A DNA stretch of 64,000 nt, taken from NCBI GenBank assembly GCA_027306995.1, contig DAHUXS010000017.1, positions 1 through 64,000 on the forward strand, written 5' to 3'. Shown piece by piece: positions 44,509 to 53,253 of the stretch. The notes below the pieces were generated by a model. The model ran no database searches, was not told the DNA's origin, and saw only the letters and a list, made by a program, of their open reading frames with translations. Position numbers and translations under genes: made by a program. The stretch's first letter is position 1; every line of letters starts with the position of its first letter. The stretch is from Lysobacter sp. GTDB lineage: Bacteria; Pseudomonadota; Gammaproteobacteria; Xanthomonadales; Xanthomonadaceae.

Positions 44509-45363
44509 ATGACCGCAGCCTCGCGACATCATGTGGCCACGCTTGCCGATGCCCAGGCGCAGATCCCGCAACGTCCCCGCGATGCCCACAAGGGCATGTT
44601 CGGCCACGTGCTATGCATCGGTGGCGGCCATGGCATGGGTGGCGCGCTGGCGTTGTGCGCGGAGTCGGCGTTGCGTGCGGGTGCGGGGCGCGTTTCGGCA
44701 GCGACGCGCGCGGAACATGTCGCGATGCTGTTGGCGCGACGCCCGGAATGCATGGTGCACGCGGTTGAATCGCCGACGGGCATCGCCGAATTGATCGACA
44801 GTGCCGACGTGATCGCCATCGGTCCCGGTCTCGGACGCGATGCCTGGGCGGAATCGTTGCTGGAAGCGGCGCTGTCATCCGGGCGCCCGCTGGTGATTGA
44901 TGCCGATGCGTTGACCCTGGTCGCGAGCGCCCAACGACGACCATTGCCGACGGGCAGTGTCATCACGCCGCATCCGGGGGAAGCCGCGCGCCTGCTCGGA
45001 ATCTCCACCGATGAGGTGCAAGCCGATCGTTTCGGGAGCGCACAGGCATTGGCCGAGCGCTATCGCTGCGTCGCCGTGCTGAAAGGCCACGGCACATTGG
45101 TCGCCGCAAATGGCGAACGCACACGCGTCGTCGAAGGCGGCAATCCCGGGATGGCCTCTGCGGGCATGGGCGACACCCTGACCGGAATCGTCGCGGCCTT
45201 GCGTGCGCAACATCACGACGCGCTCGCCGCGGCATGGGTCGGTGCAGTGCTGCATGCCGCGGCCGGCGACGCCGTCGCCGAACGACAGGGCGAACATGGC
45301 TTGCTCGCCTCCGATCTCATCGCTGCGCTGCCGTCGGTGTTTCCACGGAGAATGGCTGGATGA
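44509..45363 (+). CDS. nnrD: ADP-dependent NAD(P)H-hydrate dehydratase
   Basis: 284-residue ribokinase-fold repair enzyme that dehydrates damaged NAD(P)H hydrate. Diagnostic blocks are KGMFGHVLCIGGGHGMGGA, GPGLGRD, VIDADALTL, ITPHPGEAARLL, LKGHGTLVA and the C-terminal NPGMASAGMGDTLTGIVAAL. Unlike E. coli Nnr/YjeF it lacks the N-terminal epimerase domain, which must be encoded elsewhere or absent. tsaE overlaps by 4 bp, beginning the nnrD-tsaE-amiC-mutL operon. Confidence 0.95.
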   Translation: MTAASRHHVATLADAQAQIPQRPRDAHKGMFGHVLCIGGGHGMGGALALCAESALRAGAGRVSAATRAEHVAMLLARRPECMVHAVESPTGIAELIDSADVIAIGPGLGRDAWAESLLEAALSSGRPLVIDADALTLVASAQRRPLPTGSVITPHPGEAARLLGISTDEVQADRFGSAQALAERYRCVAVLKGHGTLVAANGERTRVVEGGNPGMASAGMGDTLTGIVAALRAQHHDALAAAWVGAVLHAAAGDAVAERQGEHGLLASDLIAALPSVFPRRMAG

Positions 45364-45863
45364 AACCCGGTCTCCTGATCCATCTTTCCGACGAAGCCGC
45401 CACGATCGCCTTGGCCGATGCATTGGCGCGACGGCTGCCGGCGCGTGCCGTCGTCTGGCTGCATGGCGATCTCGGCGCCGGCAAGTCGACCCTGGCGCGC
45501 GCGATGCTGCGTGCGCTGGGTGTGCAAGGCGCGATCCGCAGCCCGACCTACACGCTGGTCGAGCGCTATCCGATCGCCTCGGGTGATGCGCTCCATCTCG
45601 ATCTCTATCGCATCGGCGATGCCGGCGAACTGGAATTCCTCGGTCTCGACCCCGACGATGGCCGCCTGTGGCTGGTGGAATGGCCGGAGCGGGGCGTCGG
45701 CGCATTGCCGCCGGCCGATCTCCATGTCAGGCTCGAGGTTGCGGGTTCGGGGCGTGCCGCCAGCTTCGAGGTGGACACGGAAACGGGGCGGGAATGGCTG
45801 GAAAAGCTCGAGGAACCTGAGAGATTGCTGACCCAAGTTCCCGATTCGCAAGGAATTCGTTGA
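45360..45863 (+). CDS. tsaE: tRNA threonylcarbamoyladenosine biosynthesis ATPase
   Basis: 167-residue P-loop protein needed with TsaB and TsaD for t6A37 of ANN-decoding tRNAs. Walker A is GDLGAGKSTLARAML; SPTYTLVERYP, HLDLYRIGDAGELEFLGLD and LVEWPERG are the family's remaining signatures. The start overlaps nnrD (ATGA), and amiC starts one base after its stop. Confidence 0.96.
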   Translation: MKPGLLIHLSDEAATIALADALARRLPARAVVWLHGDLGAGKSTLARAMLRALGVQGAIRSPTYTLVERYPIASGDALHLDLYRIGDAGELEFLGLDPDDGRLWLVEWPERGVGALPPADLHVRLEVAGSGRAASFEVDTETGREWLEKLEEPERLLTQVPDSQGIR

Positions 45864-45864
45864 A

Positions 45865-47247
45865 ATGACGCAGGCAGGATGCTTGAATCGGCAAGGCTTG
45901 GTCCAGGGGCGAGTAGTGCGCGCGGTACGAACAGCGATCCCGATGATCCTTCTGCTGCTCGCGCTTCCGTCGTGGGCCGCGGACGTGCGCGCCGTGCGCG
46001 TGAGCCAGGGCGCGACCGGTACCCGGGCCGAGATCCAGCTCGACCGCGACGCCCAATACACCATCATCAATCTCGACAATCCACGCCGCCTGGTCGTCGA
46101 TTTCAAGGACAGTGCGGTCTCGTCGGACCTGCCGATGCCTTATGGCGCGGGCCTGGTCCGCGGCGTCCGCAGCGGAACCCCGGAGCCGGGTTCGGCGCGA
46201 CTGGTCTTCGACCTGCGCGGCGACACCGTGGCGATCCGTCCCCACATGGAATCGAACGCCAATGGCCGCGTGCTGGTGATCGAGTGGCCGGACGACGGCG
46301 AGGGCGATGCCCGTCCGGTCGCCGCCGCAACACAGAGCGCACCGGCAACGACCAGTGAGCCGCAACGCGTCGAGCAGCCGCCGGCGCAGCAACCCGTGGT
46401 CGAGCGGCCGCCAGTGGTCGTCGCACCGCCGCCGAACACCACGCCGACCGCACAGGCGCCTGTCCGCACCGTCGCCGACGTCGCCAAGCGCGGTGGTGGT
46501 CGTCCGCTGCTGATCGCCATCGATGCTGGCCACGGCGGCCAGGACACCGGCGCCCACGGCGCGGCGGGCAGCCTCGAGAAGAACATCACCCTGCAAGTGG
46601 CGAAGGAGCTGGCGCGCCAGGTCAACGCGACACCGGGGATGAAGGCCTATCTCACCCGCGATTCCGATTTCTTCATCCCGCTGGTGCGGCGTTACCAGCT
46701 CGCGCGCCAGCACAAGGCCGACATGTTCGTGGCGATCCACGCCGACGCCTTCACCGATCCCTCGGCGAGCGGTTCGTCGGTCTGGGTGCTGTCGCGGCGT
46801 GGCCAGACCTCGCAGGCTGCGCGCTGGCTGGCCGACCAGGAAAATGCCGCCGACCTGGTCGGTGGCGTGCGCCTGCGCGACAAGGACAATACGCTGGCTT
46901 CGGTACTGCTCGATCTCTCGCAGAGCGCGACCCAGCGCGCCTCCGAGGAAATCGCCGGGCAGGTGCTACGTGGCCTCGCCGATCTCGGCAAGACCCACCG
47001 CGGTGAGATCGACCGCGCCAATTTCGTGGTGCTGCGTTCGCCGGACGTGCCGTCGATGCTGGTCGAGACCGCCTTCATCAGTAATCCCGGGGAAGAGCGC
47101 AAGCTCAACAATCCCGACTACCAGCACGAACTCGCGCGCGCCGTGCTGAACGGCATCCATACCTATTTCCGTCGCCAGCCGCCGCCGGGCACGCAGTACG
47201 CCGCGATGTACATGGGTGGGGCAAGCAATACCGCCGCACGGCCCTGA
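45865..47247 (+). CDS. amiC: N-acetylmuramoyl-L-alanine amidase with AMIN domain
   Basis: 460-residue periplasmic zinc amidase that splits septal peptidoglycan. A signal peptide ([12 protein letters not shown], after a long charged N-region) is followed by an AMIN targeting domain (about residues 40-140), a Pro/Thr-rich linker (about 145-205) and the Amidase_3 domain starting [18 protein letters not shown], with zinc ligands in DAGHGG, the Glu of LEKNITLQ and His of AIHADAF; the catalytic Glu is in LVETAFISN. No C-terminal LysM is seen. In the tsaE-amidase-mutL order this equals amiB/amiC of enterics. Confidence 0.93.
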   Translation: MTQAGCLNRQGLVQGRVVRAVRTAIPMILLLLALPSWAADVRAVRVSQGATGTRAEIQLDRDAQYTIINLDNPRRLVVDFKDSAVSSDLPMPYGAGLVRGVRSGTPEPGSARLVFDLRGDTVAIRPHMESNANGRVLVIEWPDDGEGDARPVAAATQSAPATTSEPQRVEQPPAQQPVVERPPVVVAPPPNTTPTAQAPVRTVADVAKRGGGRPLLIAIDAGHGGQDTGAHGAAGSLEKNITLQVAKELARQVNATPGMKAYLTRDSDFFIPLVRRYQLARQHKADMFVAIHADAFTDPSASGSSVWVLSRRGQTSQAARWLADQENAADLVGGVRLRDKDNTLASVLLDLSQSATQRASEEIAGQVLRGLADLGKTHRGEIDRANFVVLRSPDVPSMLVETAFISNPGEERKLNNPDYQHELARAVLNGIHTYFRRQPPPGTQYAAMYMGGASNTAARP

Positions 47248-47291
47248 GGGCCTCCCGGTATCATCACGGATCATCCCGATCCGTGTGCCCG

Positions 47292-49097
47292 ATGCCGATT
47301 CGCCAACTGCCCGAAACCCTGATCAACCAGATCGCCGCGGGCGAAGTGGTGGAACGGCCGGCATCGGTGGTCAAGGAACTGGTCGAGAACGCGCTCGATG
47401 CCGGCGCGCATCGCATCGAGATCGAATTGCAGGATGGCGGCACCCGCCTGATCCGCGTGCGCGACGATGGCGGCGGCATTCCCGCCGACGAATTGCCGCT
47501 GGCGATCCAGCGTCATGCCACCAGCAAGATCGCATCGCTGGACGATCTCGAGGCGGTGGGCACGCTCGGATTTCGCGGCGAAGCGCTGCCGTCGATCGCC
47601 TCGGTGAGTCGCTTCAGCCTCGGTTCGCGCCATCGCGATGCCGACCATGGCGCCGAACTCGCCATCGAGGGCGGTCGCATCGGCGAGGTGGTGCCGAAAG
47701 CGCATCCGACCGGAACCACGGTGGAAGTGCGCGATCTGTTCTTCAACACGCCGGCACGGCGCAAGTTCCTGCGCGCCGAACGCACCGAGCTCGGGCATAT
47801 CGAGGAGTGGTTGCGTTCGCTGGCATTGGCGCGTCCCGACATCGAACTGCGCCTCAGCCACAACGGCAAGCCGTCGCGACGCTATCGCGGTGAACCCAAT
47901 GACGCCGGACTGTTCGCGCAGGGACGCCTGCAGGAAACCCTGGGCGCGGAGTTCCTCGCCCATGCCCTGCATCTGCAGCACGAAGCCGGCGGCATCGAAG
48001 TGTCCGGCTGGGCCGCAGACCCCACCTACAACCGCGCCAGCGCCGACCAGCAATACGTCTACGTCAATGGCCGTTCGATTCGCGATCGCACCATCGCGCA
48101 TGCGGTGAAGCAGGCGTACGCCGATGTGCTCTACCACGGCCGCCAACCGGCCTATGTGCTGTTCCTGGCACTCGATCCGCGGCGGGTCGATGTCAACGTG
48201 CATCCGGCCAAACACGAAGTGCGTTTCCGCGATGCGCGCTTGATCCACGATGCCGTCTACCACGCCGTCGCGGCGACATTGGCGGAAGCGCGGGCAGGGC
48301 GCGAGGCGGTGGCGCCGATGACTGTAACGGGCGATCGACCGGCGTTCGCGCCAGCCGGCATGTCGTTGCCGCAATCGTTCGCGCAAAGTGGGCTGGGCTT
48401 GCGCGTTGCCGAGCAGGCGACGCAGGCGTGGCAGTCGCTGTATGCCGCACCGTCGGAACAGTCATCGTCGATGGCGATGCCGGCGGCCATGCCCATGGAA
48501 GCGCCCGGCGAAATCCCGCCGCTGGGCTACGCCGTGGCGCAGTTGCACGGCATCTACATTCTCGCCGAAGCACGCGATGGCCTGGTCGTGGTCGACATGC
48601 ACGCCGCGCACGAACGCATCGGCTACGAACGCCTGAAGACCGCGCACGATGGCCTCGGCCTGCGCACGCAACCGCTGCTGGTGCCGATCACGCTCGCGGT
48701 CGCCGAACGCGAAGCCGAAGTCGCCGAACAGGAGGCCGCGACATTGCAATCGCTCGGTTTCGAACTGACGCGCTCGGGGCCGGGCAGCGTGGTCATCCGC
48801 TCGGTGCCGGCACTGCTCGCCAATGGCGACACCGAAGGGTTGGTGCGCGATGTCCTTGCCGACCTGCGCGAACATGGCGCGAGCCGGCGCGTGGCGGAAA
48901 CGCGCGACGAACTGCTTTCGACCATGGCCTGTCATGGCGCGGTGCGCGCCAATCGCCGCCTGACCATTCCCGAAATGAACGCCTTGCTGCGCGACATGGA
49001 GGCAACCGAGCGTTCCGGCCAGTGCAACCATGGTCGTCCGACCTGGGCGCATTTCACCCTCGCCGACATCGACCGCTGGTTCCTGCGCGGTCGCTGA
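47292..49097 (+). CDS. mutL: DNA mismatch repair protein MutL
   Basis: 601-residue GHKL ATPase coordinating mismatch repair. The N-terminus [20 protein letters not shown] and the motifs [18 protein letters not shown] and FRGEALPSI are standard. The C-terminal domain has the metal-dependent nicking motif [12 protein letters not shown] (from residue 435), plus ACHGAVRA and CNHGRPTW (from residue 578), matching endonuclease-type MutL, unlike E. coli MutL. The ATG at 47292 is chosen over a GTG 9 nt upstream by family start. Confidence 0.96.
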   Translation: MPIRQLPETLINQIAAGEVVERPASVVKELVENALDAGAHRIEIELQDGGTRLIRVRDDGGGIPADELPLAIQRHATSKIASLDDLEAVGTLGFRGEALPSIASVSRFSLGSRHRDADHGAELAIEGGRIGEVVPKAHPTGTTVEVRDLFFNTPARRKFLRAERTELGHIEEWLRSLALARPDIELRLSHNGKPSRRYRGEPNDAGLFAQGRLQETLGAEFLAHALHLQHEAGGIEVSGWAADPTYNRASADQQYVYVNGRSIRDRTIAHAVKQAYADVLYHGRQPAYVLFLALDPRRVDVNVHPAKHEVRFRDARLIHDAVYHAVAATLAEARAGREAVAPMTVTGDRPAFAPAGMSLPQSFAQSGLGLRVAEQATQAWQSLYAAPSEQSSSMAMPAAMPMEAPGEIPPLGYAVAQLHGIYILAEARDGLVVVDMHAAHERIGYERLKTAHDGLGLRTQPLLVPITLAVAEREAEVAEQEAATLQSLGFELTRSGPGSVVIRSVPALLANGDTEGLVRDVLADLREHGASRRVAETRDELLSTMACHGAVRANRRLTIPEMNALLRDMEATERSGQCNHGRPTWAHFTLADIDRWFLRGR

Positions 49098-49132
49098 TCC
49101 CTTCGAATCCGAACCCAGTGAGACACGCACGA

Positions 49133-50086
49133 ATGAATCTCTTCCGCATGCTTGGCTTGGCGCTGCTCCTTTCCTGCGGAAGCGCACTGGCGCGCGATGC
49201 CACGCCGACGACGTCGCGTCCGGTGCCGCTGCTGTGGAAGGCTTGCGATGCCGACAATTGCGTCTACCTGCTCGGTTCCTTCCACGTCCTCAAGGCCAGT
49301 GACTACCCGTTGTCGAATGACGTCGATGCCGCGTTGGCGAAGTCGACGAAGGTGGTGTTCGAGATCTCGCCCACCGAAATGCAGGACAAGAACGCCGCCG
49401 CGATGGCGTTGTTCAAGTCCGGGTTACGGATGGACGGCACCACGCTCGACAACGACCTGACACCGAAGCAGCAGGCCAAGTTCGCGGTATGGGCGAAGAA
49501 GCACGCAGCCGAACTGGCGAAGTCGGCGCTCAGCAATGAAATCTTGCAGCGCTTCAAGCCGTGGTTCGTCGCGATCATGATCACCCAGCTCGAATACCAG
49601 GCCGCCGGCATGTCGCCGGAATTCGGCCTGGACGAACATATGAGCAAGGCCGCGAGTGACGGTGGCAAGCAGACGCTCGGACTGGAAACGGTCGCCGAAC
49701 AGGTGCAATTCCTGTCCGGACTCTCACAGAAGGACCAGGTGCAGATGCTCGAGGAGTCGCTCGACGACGACGGGTCGACTGCCGGCGAGATCGAAACCCT
49801 GCACAAGGCCTGGCGTGCCGGCGATGCCGACACGTTGTGGAAGGACATGGGGGTGAAGATGCGGGACCACTATCCGGATGCCTACCGTGCCATCGATGCC
49901 GATCGCAATGCCCACTGGCTGCCGCGTCTTGCATCCATGATCGACACGCCCGGTGAGAAAGACACGTTGGTGGTGGTCGGTTCCCTGCACCTGCTGGGAC
50001 CCGATGGCCTGGTGGAAGGATTGAAGGCGCGCGGCTACAAGGTCGAGCGCGTGTGTTCGGCGTGCGGGGTCAAGGCAGCGCGCTGA
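49133..50086 (+). CDS. exported TraB/GumN-family protein
   Basis: 317 residues with a signal peptide ([20 protein letters not shown]). TraB/GumN layout: [17 protein letters not shown] at the N-terminus, the Glu of [10 protein letters not shown], the middle [28 protein letters not shown], and [18 protein letters not shown] near the end. The final CSAC may form a disulfide. Xanthomonas GumN is the best known name in the family, but its role is unclear and this copy is not in a gum cluster. It follows mutL by 35 nt and overlaps convergent rsxB by 17 bp. Confidence 0.85.
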   Translation: MNLFRMLGLALLLSCGSALARDATPTTSRPVPLLWKACDADNCVYLLGSFHVLKASDYPLSNDVDAALAKSTKVVFEISPTEMQDKNAAAMALFKSGLRMDGTTLDNDLTPKQQAKFAVWAKKHAAELAKSALSNEILQRFKPWFVAIMITQLEYQAAGMSPEFGLDEHMSKAASDGGKQTLGLETVAEQVQFLSGLSQKDQVQMLEESLDDDGSTAGEIETLHKAWRAGDADTLWKDMGVKMRDHYPDAYRAIDADRNAHWLPRLASMIDTPGEKDTLVVVGSLHLLGPDGLVEGLKARGYKVERVCSACGVKAAR

Positions 50087-50510
50087 CGCCAGGGGCGTCG
50101 ACCGCCGGCTTCATCACGATGCAATCGACCGGGCAGGGCGGGATGCACAACTCGCAGCCGGTGCAGAGCTCGTCGATGACCACGTGCATCAGTTTCGATC
50201 CGCCGATGATCGCGTCGACCGGGCAGGCGGCGATGCACTTGGTGCAGCCGATGCATTCGTCTTCGATGATTTCCGCCACGATCGCCGGCTTGCATTCGCC
50301 GCGCGTACGATCGTAAGGACGCGCGGCAACGCCAAGCACTGCGGCAAGCGCGATCGCGCCTTCATCGCCGCCAGGAGGGCAGTGGTCGATGCCGGCCTCG
50401 CCGCGCGCCATCGCCTCGGCATAGGGGCGGCAGCCGTCGTAACCGCACTGGCCGCATTGCGTCTGCGGGAGCAGGCGGTCGAGGCGTTCGACCAGATCGT
50501 GACGGTTCAC
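50070..50510 (-). CDS. rsxB: RnfB/RsxB-type ferredoxin lacking the membrane anchor
   Basis: 146-residue iron-sulfur protein. An N-terminal [4Fe-4S] region with [17 protein letters not shown] and a Cys further on is followed by two ferredoxin clusters, [15 protein letters not shown] and [15 protein letters not shown]. This is the RnfB pattern, but the N-terminal hydrophobic helix of full RnfB is missing (it starts [18 protein letters not shown]), so the protein should be soluble. No other rnf gene is present. The start overlaps the metG stop by 4 bp. Confidence 0.88.
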   Translation of the reverse strand: MNRHDLVERLDRLLPQTQCGQCGYDGCRPYAEAMARGEAGIDHCPPGGDEGAIALAAVLGVAARPYDRTRGECKPAIVAEIIEDECIGCTKCIAACPVDAIIGGSKLMHVVIDELCTGCELCIPPCPVDCIVMKPAVDAPGVSALP

Positions 50511-52561
50511 CGCACCGGCATGCCCGGCAGCGCACCGCTGTCGGCGTCGAGCAGGAACAGTCCGCCACCGTCGAAACCGGCGGACAGGATCATCCCTTCG
50601 CTGGTGCCGAAACGCATCTTGCGCGGGGCGAGGTTGGCGATGAACACCACGCTGCGGCCCACGAGCTTTTCCGGTTCGCCGTAGCTGGCGCGGATACCGG
50701 AGAAGATCTGGCGCTGGCCGAGATCGCCGGCATCGAGAAGGAAGCGCAGCAGCTTGTCGGAGCCTTCAATGAAACCGCATTCCAGCACCTTGCCCACGCG
50801 CAGGTCGAGCTTGGCGAAATCGTCGATTCCGATGAGGGCCGGTGCGTTCTTTGTTTCGGCTGCGGCCGTCGTCGCTGCGGGCGCGCTTGGAGTTTGCTGC
50901 AAGGTGTCTTTCGATGCTTCGGTCATGGCGTCGATCTGTTTCGGGTCGAGTCGGGTGAACAGCGGTTGGTAGGCGTTGATGCGTTGCGCGAGGAGCGGAT
51001 GGTCGCAATCCGTCCATGTCGACAACGGCGCCTGCAGCCATTCGGCGATGCGCCTCGAAACGTCGGGCAACACCGGGGTGAGCGCCAGCGCCAGCACGCG
51101 GAACAGGTTGATGCCCTGGGTGCATACGGCCTGCAGTTCGGCGTCGGCGCCATCTTGCTTGGCGATGACCCACGGCTTGCGTTCGTCGATATACTTGTTG
51201 GCCTCGTCAGCCAGCGTCATGGTCAGACGCAGCGCCTGCGCGATGTCGTCGCTGGCGTAGGCAGCGCGGATCGCAGCAAGGCGCTTGACGAAATCGTCGT
51301 ACATCGCCGCTTCCGGCAGCGCCGCGGCGAGCATGCCGCCGAAACGCTTCTCGATGAAACCGGCGCAACGGCTGGCGAGGTTGACGAACTTGCCGACGAT
51401 GTCGCTGTTCACGCGCGCGATGAAATCGCCGAGGTTGAGGTCGAGGTCGTCGACGCCACCGGACGATTTCGCCGCGAAGTAGTAGCGCAAGGCTTCGGGA
51501 TCGAGACCCTGTTCAAGGTAGGTGCGCGCCATCACGAAGGTGCCACGCGATTTCGACATCTTGGCGCCGTCGACGGTCAGGTAACCGTTGACGTGCAGGC
51601 GCGTCGGCGTGCGCTGGCCGGAGCCATGCAGCACCGCCGGCCAGAACAGGCCGTGGAAGTTGACGATGTCCTTGCCGATGAAGTGATGCATTTCGGTGCT
51701 GCTGTCAGCACGCAGGTAGTCGTCGAAATCCAGGCCGCGTTCCTTGCACAGCACTTCGAAGCTGGACAGGTAGCCGATCGGCGCATCCAGCCACACGTAG
51801 AAATACTTGCCGGGCGCGCCAGGGATCTCGAAGCCGAAGTAAGGCGCGTCACGCGAGATGTCCCACGCGCGCAAACCGCCGTCGCCGTCCAACCATTCCT
51901 GCAGCTTGGCCTTCACGCCGGGGATTGCCACATCGCCGGACAGCCATTCGCGCAGGAAGGCCTCGAACTGCCCGAGTTCGAAGAAGTAATGTTCGGAATC
52001 ACGCAGTATCGGCGTCGCGCCGGACACCACCGACTTGGGATTCTTCAGCTCGGTCGGGGCATAAGTGGCGCCGCAGACTTCGCAGTTGTCGCCGTACTGG
52101 TCGGGGCTGCCGCAGTTGGGGCAGGTGCCGCGCACGTAGCGGTCGGGCAGGAACATCCCGCGTTCGGGATCGTAGAGTTGCGACACGCTGCGCTTGCCGA
52201 TATGGCCATTCGCGAGCAGGCGCGCATAGATCGATTCGGTCTGCGCGCGATTGCCTGCGGAGTTGGTCGAATCGTAATGATCGAAGGCGACGTGGAAGGC
52301 GGCGAAATCGCGTTCGTGCGCTTGCTGGATGCCGGCGATGAACGCTTCCGGCGTCTGCCCGGCCTTTTCCGCCGCCAGCATGATCGGCGTGCCGTGGGTA
52401 TCGTCGGCGCAGACGAAATGCACTTCGCGGCCCTCCATCCGGCGTGCGCGTACCCACATGTCGGCCTGGATGTAACCCACCAGGTGGCCGAGGTGGATCT
52501 GCCCGTTGGCATAGGGCAGGGCGCAGGTGACGAGGGTCGGAGACGACATCGGGAAGGTCAT
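50507..52561 (-). CDS. metG: methionyl-tRNA synthetase
   Basis: 684-residue class I synthetase. The HIGH motif is in [17 protein letters not shown] and KMSKS in [14 protein letters not shown]; the zinc knuckle has [19 protein letters not shown]. The C-terminal extension from about residue 580 ([24 protein letters not shown]) is the EMAP-like tRNA-binding and dimerisation domain. An in-frame ATG 12 nt downstream ([14 protein letters not shown]) is an alternative start. A GATAAT hexamer lies about 17 nt upstream. Confidence 0.96.
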   Translation of the reverse strand: MTFPMSSPTLVTCALPYANGQIHLGHLVGYIQADMWVRARRMEGREVHFVCADDTHGTPIMLAAEKAGQTPEAFIAGIQQAHERDFAAFHVAFDHYDSTNSAGNRAQTESIYARLLANGHIGKRSVSQLYDPERGMFLPDRYVRGTCPNCGSPDQYGDNCEVCGATYAPTELKNPKSVVSGATPILRDSEHYFFELGQFEAFLREWLSGDVAIPGVKAKLQEWLDGDGGLRAWDISRDAPYFGFEIPGAPGKYFYVWLDAPIGYLSSFEVLCKERGLDFDDYLRADSSTEMHHFIGKDIVNFHGLFWPAVLHGSGQRTPTRLHVNGYLTVDGAKMSKSRGTFVMARTYLEQGLDPEALRYYFAAKSSGGVDDLDLNLGDFIARVNSDIVGKFVNLASRCAGFIEKRFGGMLAAALPEAAMYDDFVKRLAAIRAAYASDDIAQALRLTMTLADEANKYIDERKPWVIAKQDGADAELQAVCTQGINLFRVLALALTPVLPDVSRRIAEWLQAPLSTWTDCDHPLLAQRINAYQPLFTRLDPKQIDAMTEASKDTLQQTPSAPAATTAAAETKNAPALIGIDDFAKLDLRVGKVLECGFIEGSDKLLRFLLDAGDLGQRQIFSGIRASYGEPEKLVGRSVVFIANLAPRKMRFGTSEGMILSAGFDGGGLFLLDADSGALPGMPVR

Positions 52562-52595
52562 GTGACGCAGGGTTCGCGATTATCGCATGGGCCCC

Positions 52596-52622
52596 AAAAA
52601 ACAGGCCCGGCGATGCCGGGCC
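52596..52622 (-). terminator. intrinsic terminator of the DUF2147 gene
   Basis: Read on the minus strand, an 8-bp stem GGCCCGGC / GCCGGGCC with a 3-nt loop is followed by TG and six Ts. It is 27 nt after the DUF2147 stop and separates it from metG. Confidence 0.85.
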
Positions 52623-52649
52623 CGTGTGGTGAAGCGATGCCTGGTGCGA

Positions 52650-53090
52650 TCAGTGCTTGCGGATCCAGGTCTGGCTGCGGCCGAGCAGCGAGAAGCCCAT
52701 GTAGCCGCGCACTTCCATCTTGCTGCCGTCGGCGCTCGGGGTCAGCTTCACGGAGTAGGTCTTGCCGTTGTGCGGATCGAGGATCTTGCCGCCGTCCCAA
52801 GTGTCGCCGTCCTTGCGGACGTTCCACATGATCACCATGCCTTCGACGGGCTTGCCCTTGCGTTCACCGGAGCAGGCTTCGCACACCGGGTGCGGCCCCT
52901 GGTCGGACTGCAGCACCTCCACCACCTTGGCGGCCAGGGAGCCATTGGTCGTGGTGTAGATCTCGACGGTGGACTTCGGCTTGTTGGTCGCGTCGTCGAT
53001 GGTCGTCCATGTTCCGACCGGCGATGCGTGCTGGGCGAATGCGGCCAGCGGGAGGGCGGACAGGCAGAGGGCGATCAGGATTTTGCGCAT
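52650..53090 (-). CDS. exported DUF2147-family protein
   Basis: 146 residues with a signal peptide (MRKILIALCLSALPLAAFAQ). The mature part is lipocalin-like: VGTWTTIDDATNKPKSTVEI, then MVIMWNVRKDGDTWDGGKIL and DPHNGKTYSVKLTPSADGSK, ending EVRGYMGFSLLGRSQTW. This matches DUF2147. A CEACSGERKGK insert may form a disulfide. Function unknown. The ATG at 53090 is fixed by the signal peptide. It has its own terminator, and the TonB receptor terminator lies upstream. Confidence 0.88.
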   Translation of the reverse strand: MRKILIALCLSALPLAAFAQHASPVGTWTTIDDATNKPKSTVEIYTTTNGSLAAKVVEVLQSDQGPHPVCEACSGERKGKPVEGMVIMWNVRKDGDTWDGGKILDPHNGKTYSVKLTPSADGSKMEVRGYMGFSLLGRSQTWIRKH

Positions 53091-53203
53091 GGTTGGGAAA
53101 CTCCTTGGATGCCGGGCATCGGCATTGGAGAGACTTATAGCCGAACACGGTGAATGTGTCCTGTCGCTACGCCGCATGTTCAGCTGGTATGGAAGTTGGG
53201 CAA

Positions 53204-53234
53204 AAAAGAACCCCGCCGAAGCGGGGTTCTTTTT
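53204..53234 (-). terminator. intrinsic terminator of the TonB-receptor gene
   Basis: A 13-bp perfect stem AAAAGAACCCCGC / GCGGGGTTCTTTT with a CGAA loop, 20 nt after the receptor stop. The flanking A and T runs make it usable in both directions. Confidence 0.9.
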
Positions 53235-53253
53235 GGGTTCGTTCCGATCAATC

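Noticed and set aside
50894-52831. 645-codon open frame antisense to metG
   Set aside because: Opposite an unmistakable methionyl-tRNA synthetase; the translation is rich in His/Arg/Val/Gly from reversed codons and shows no motif.
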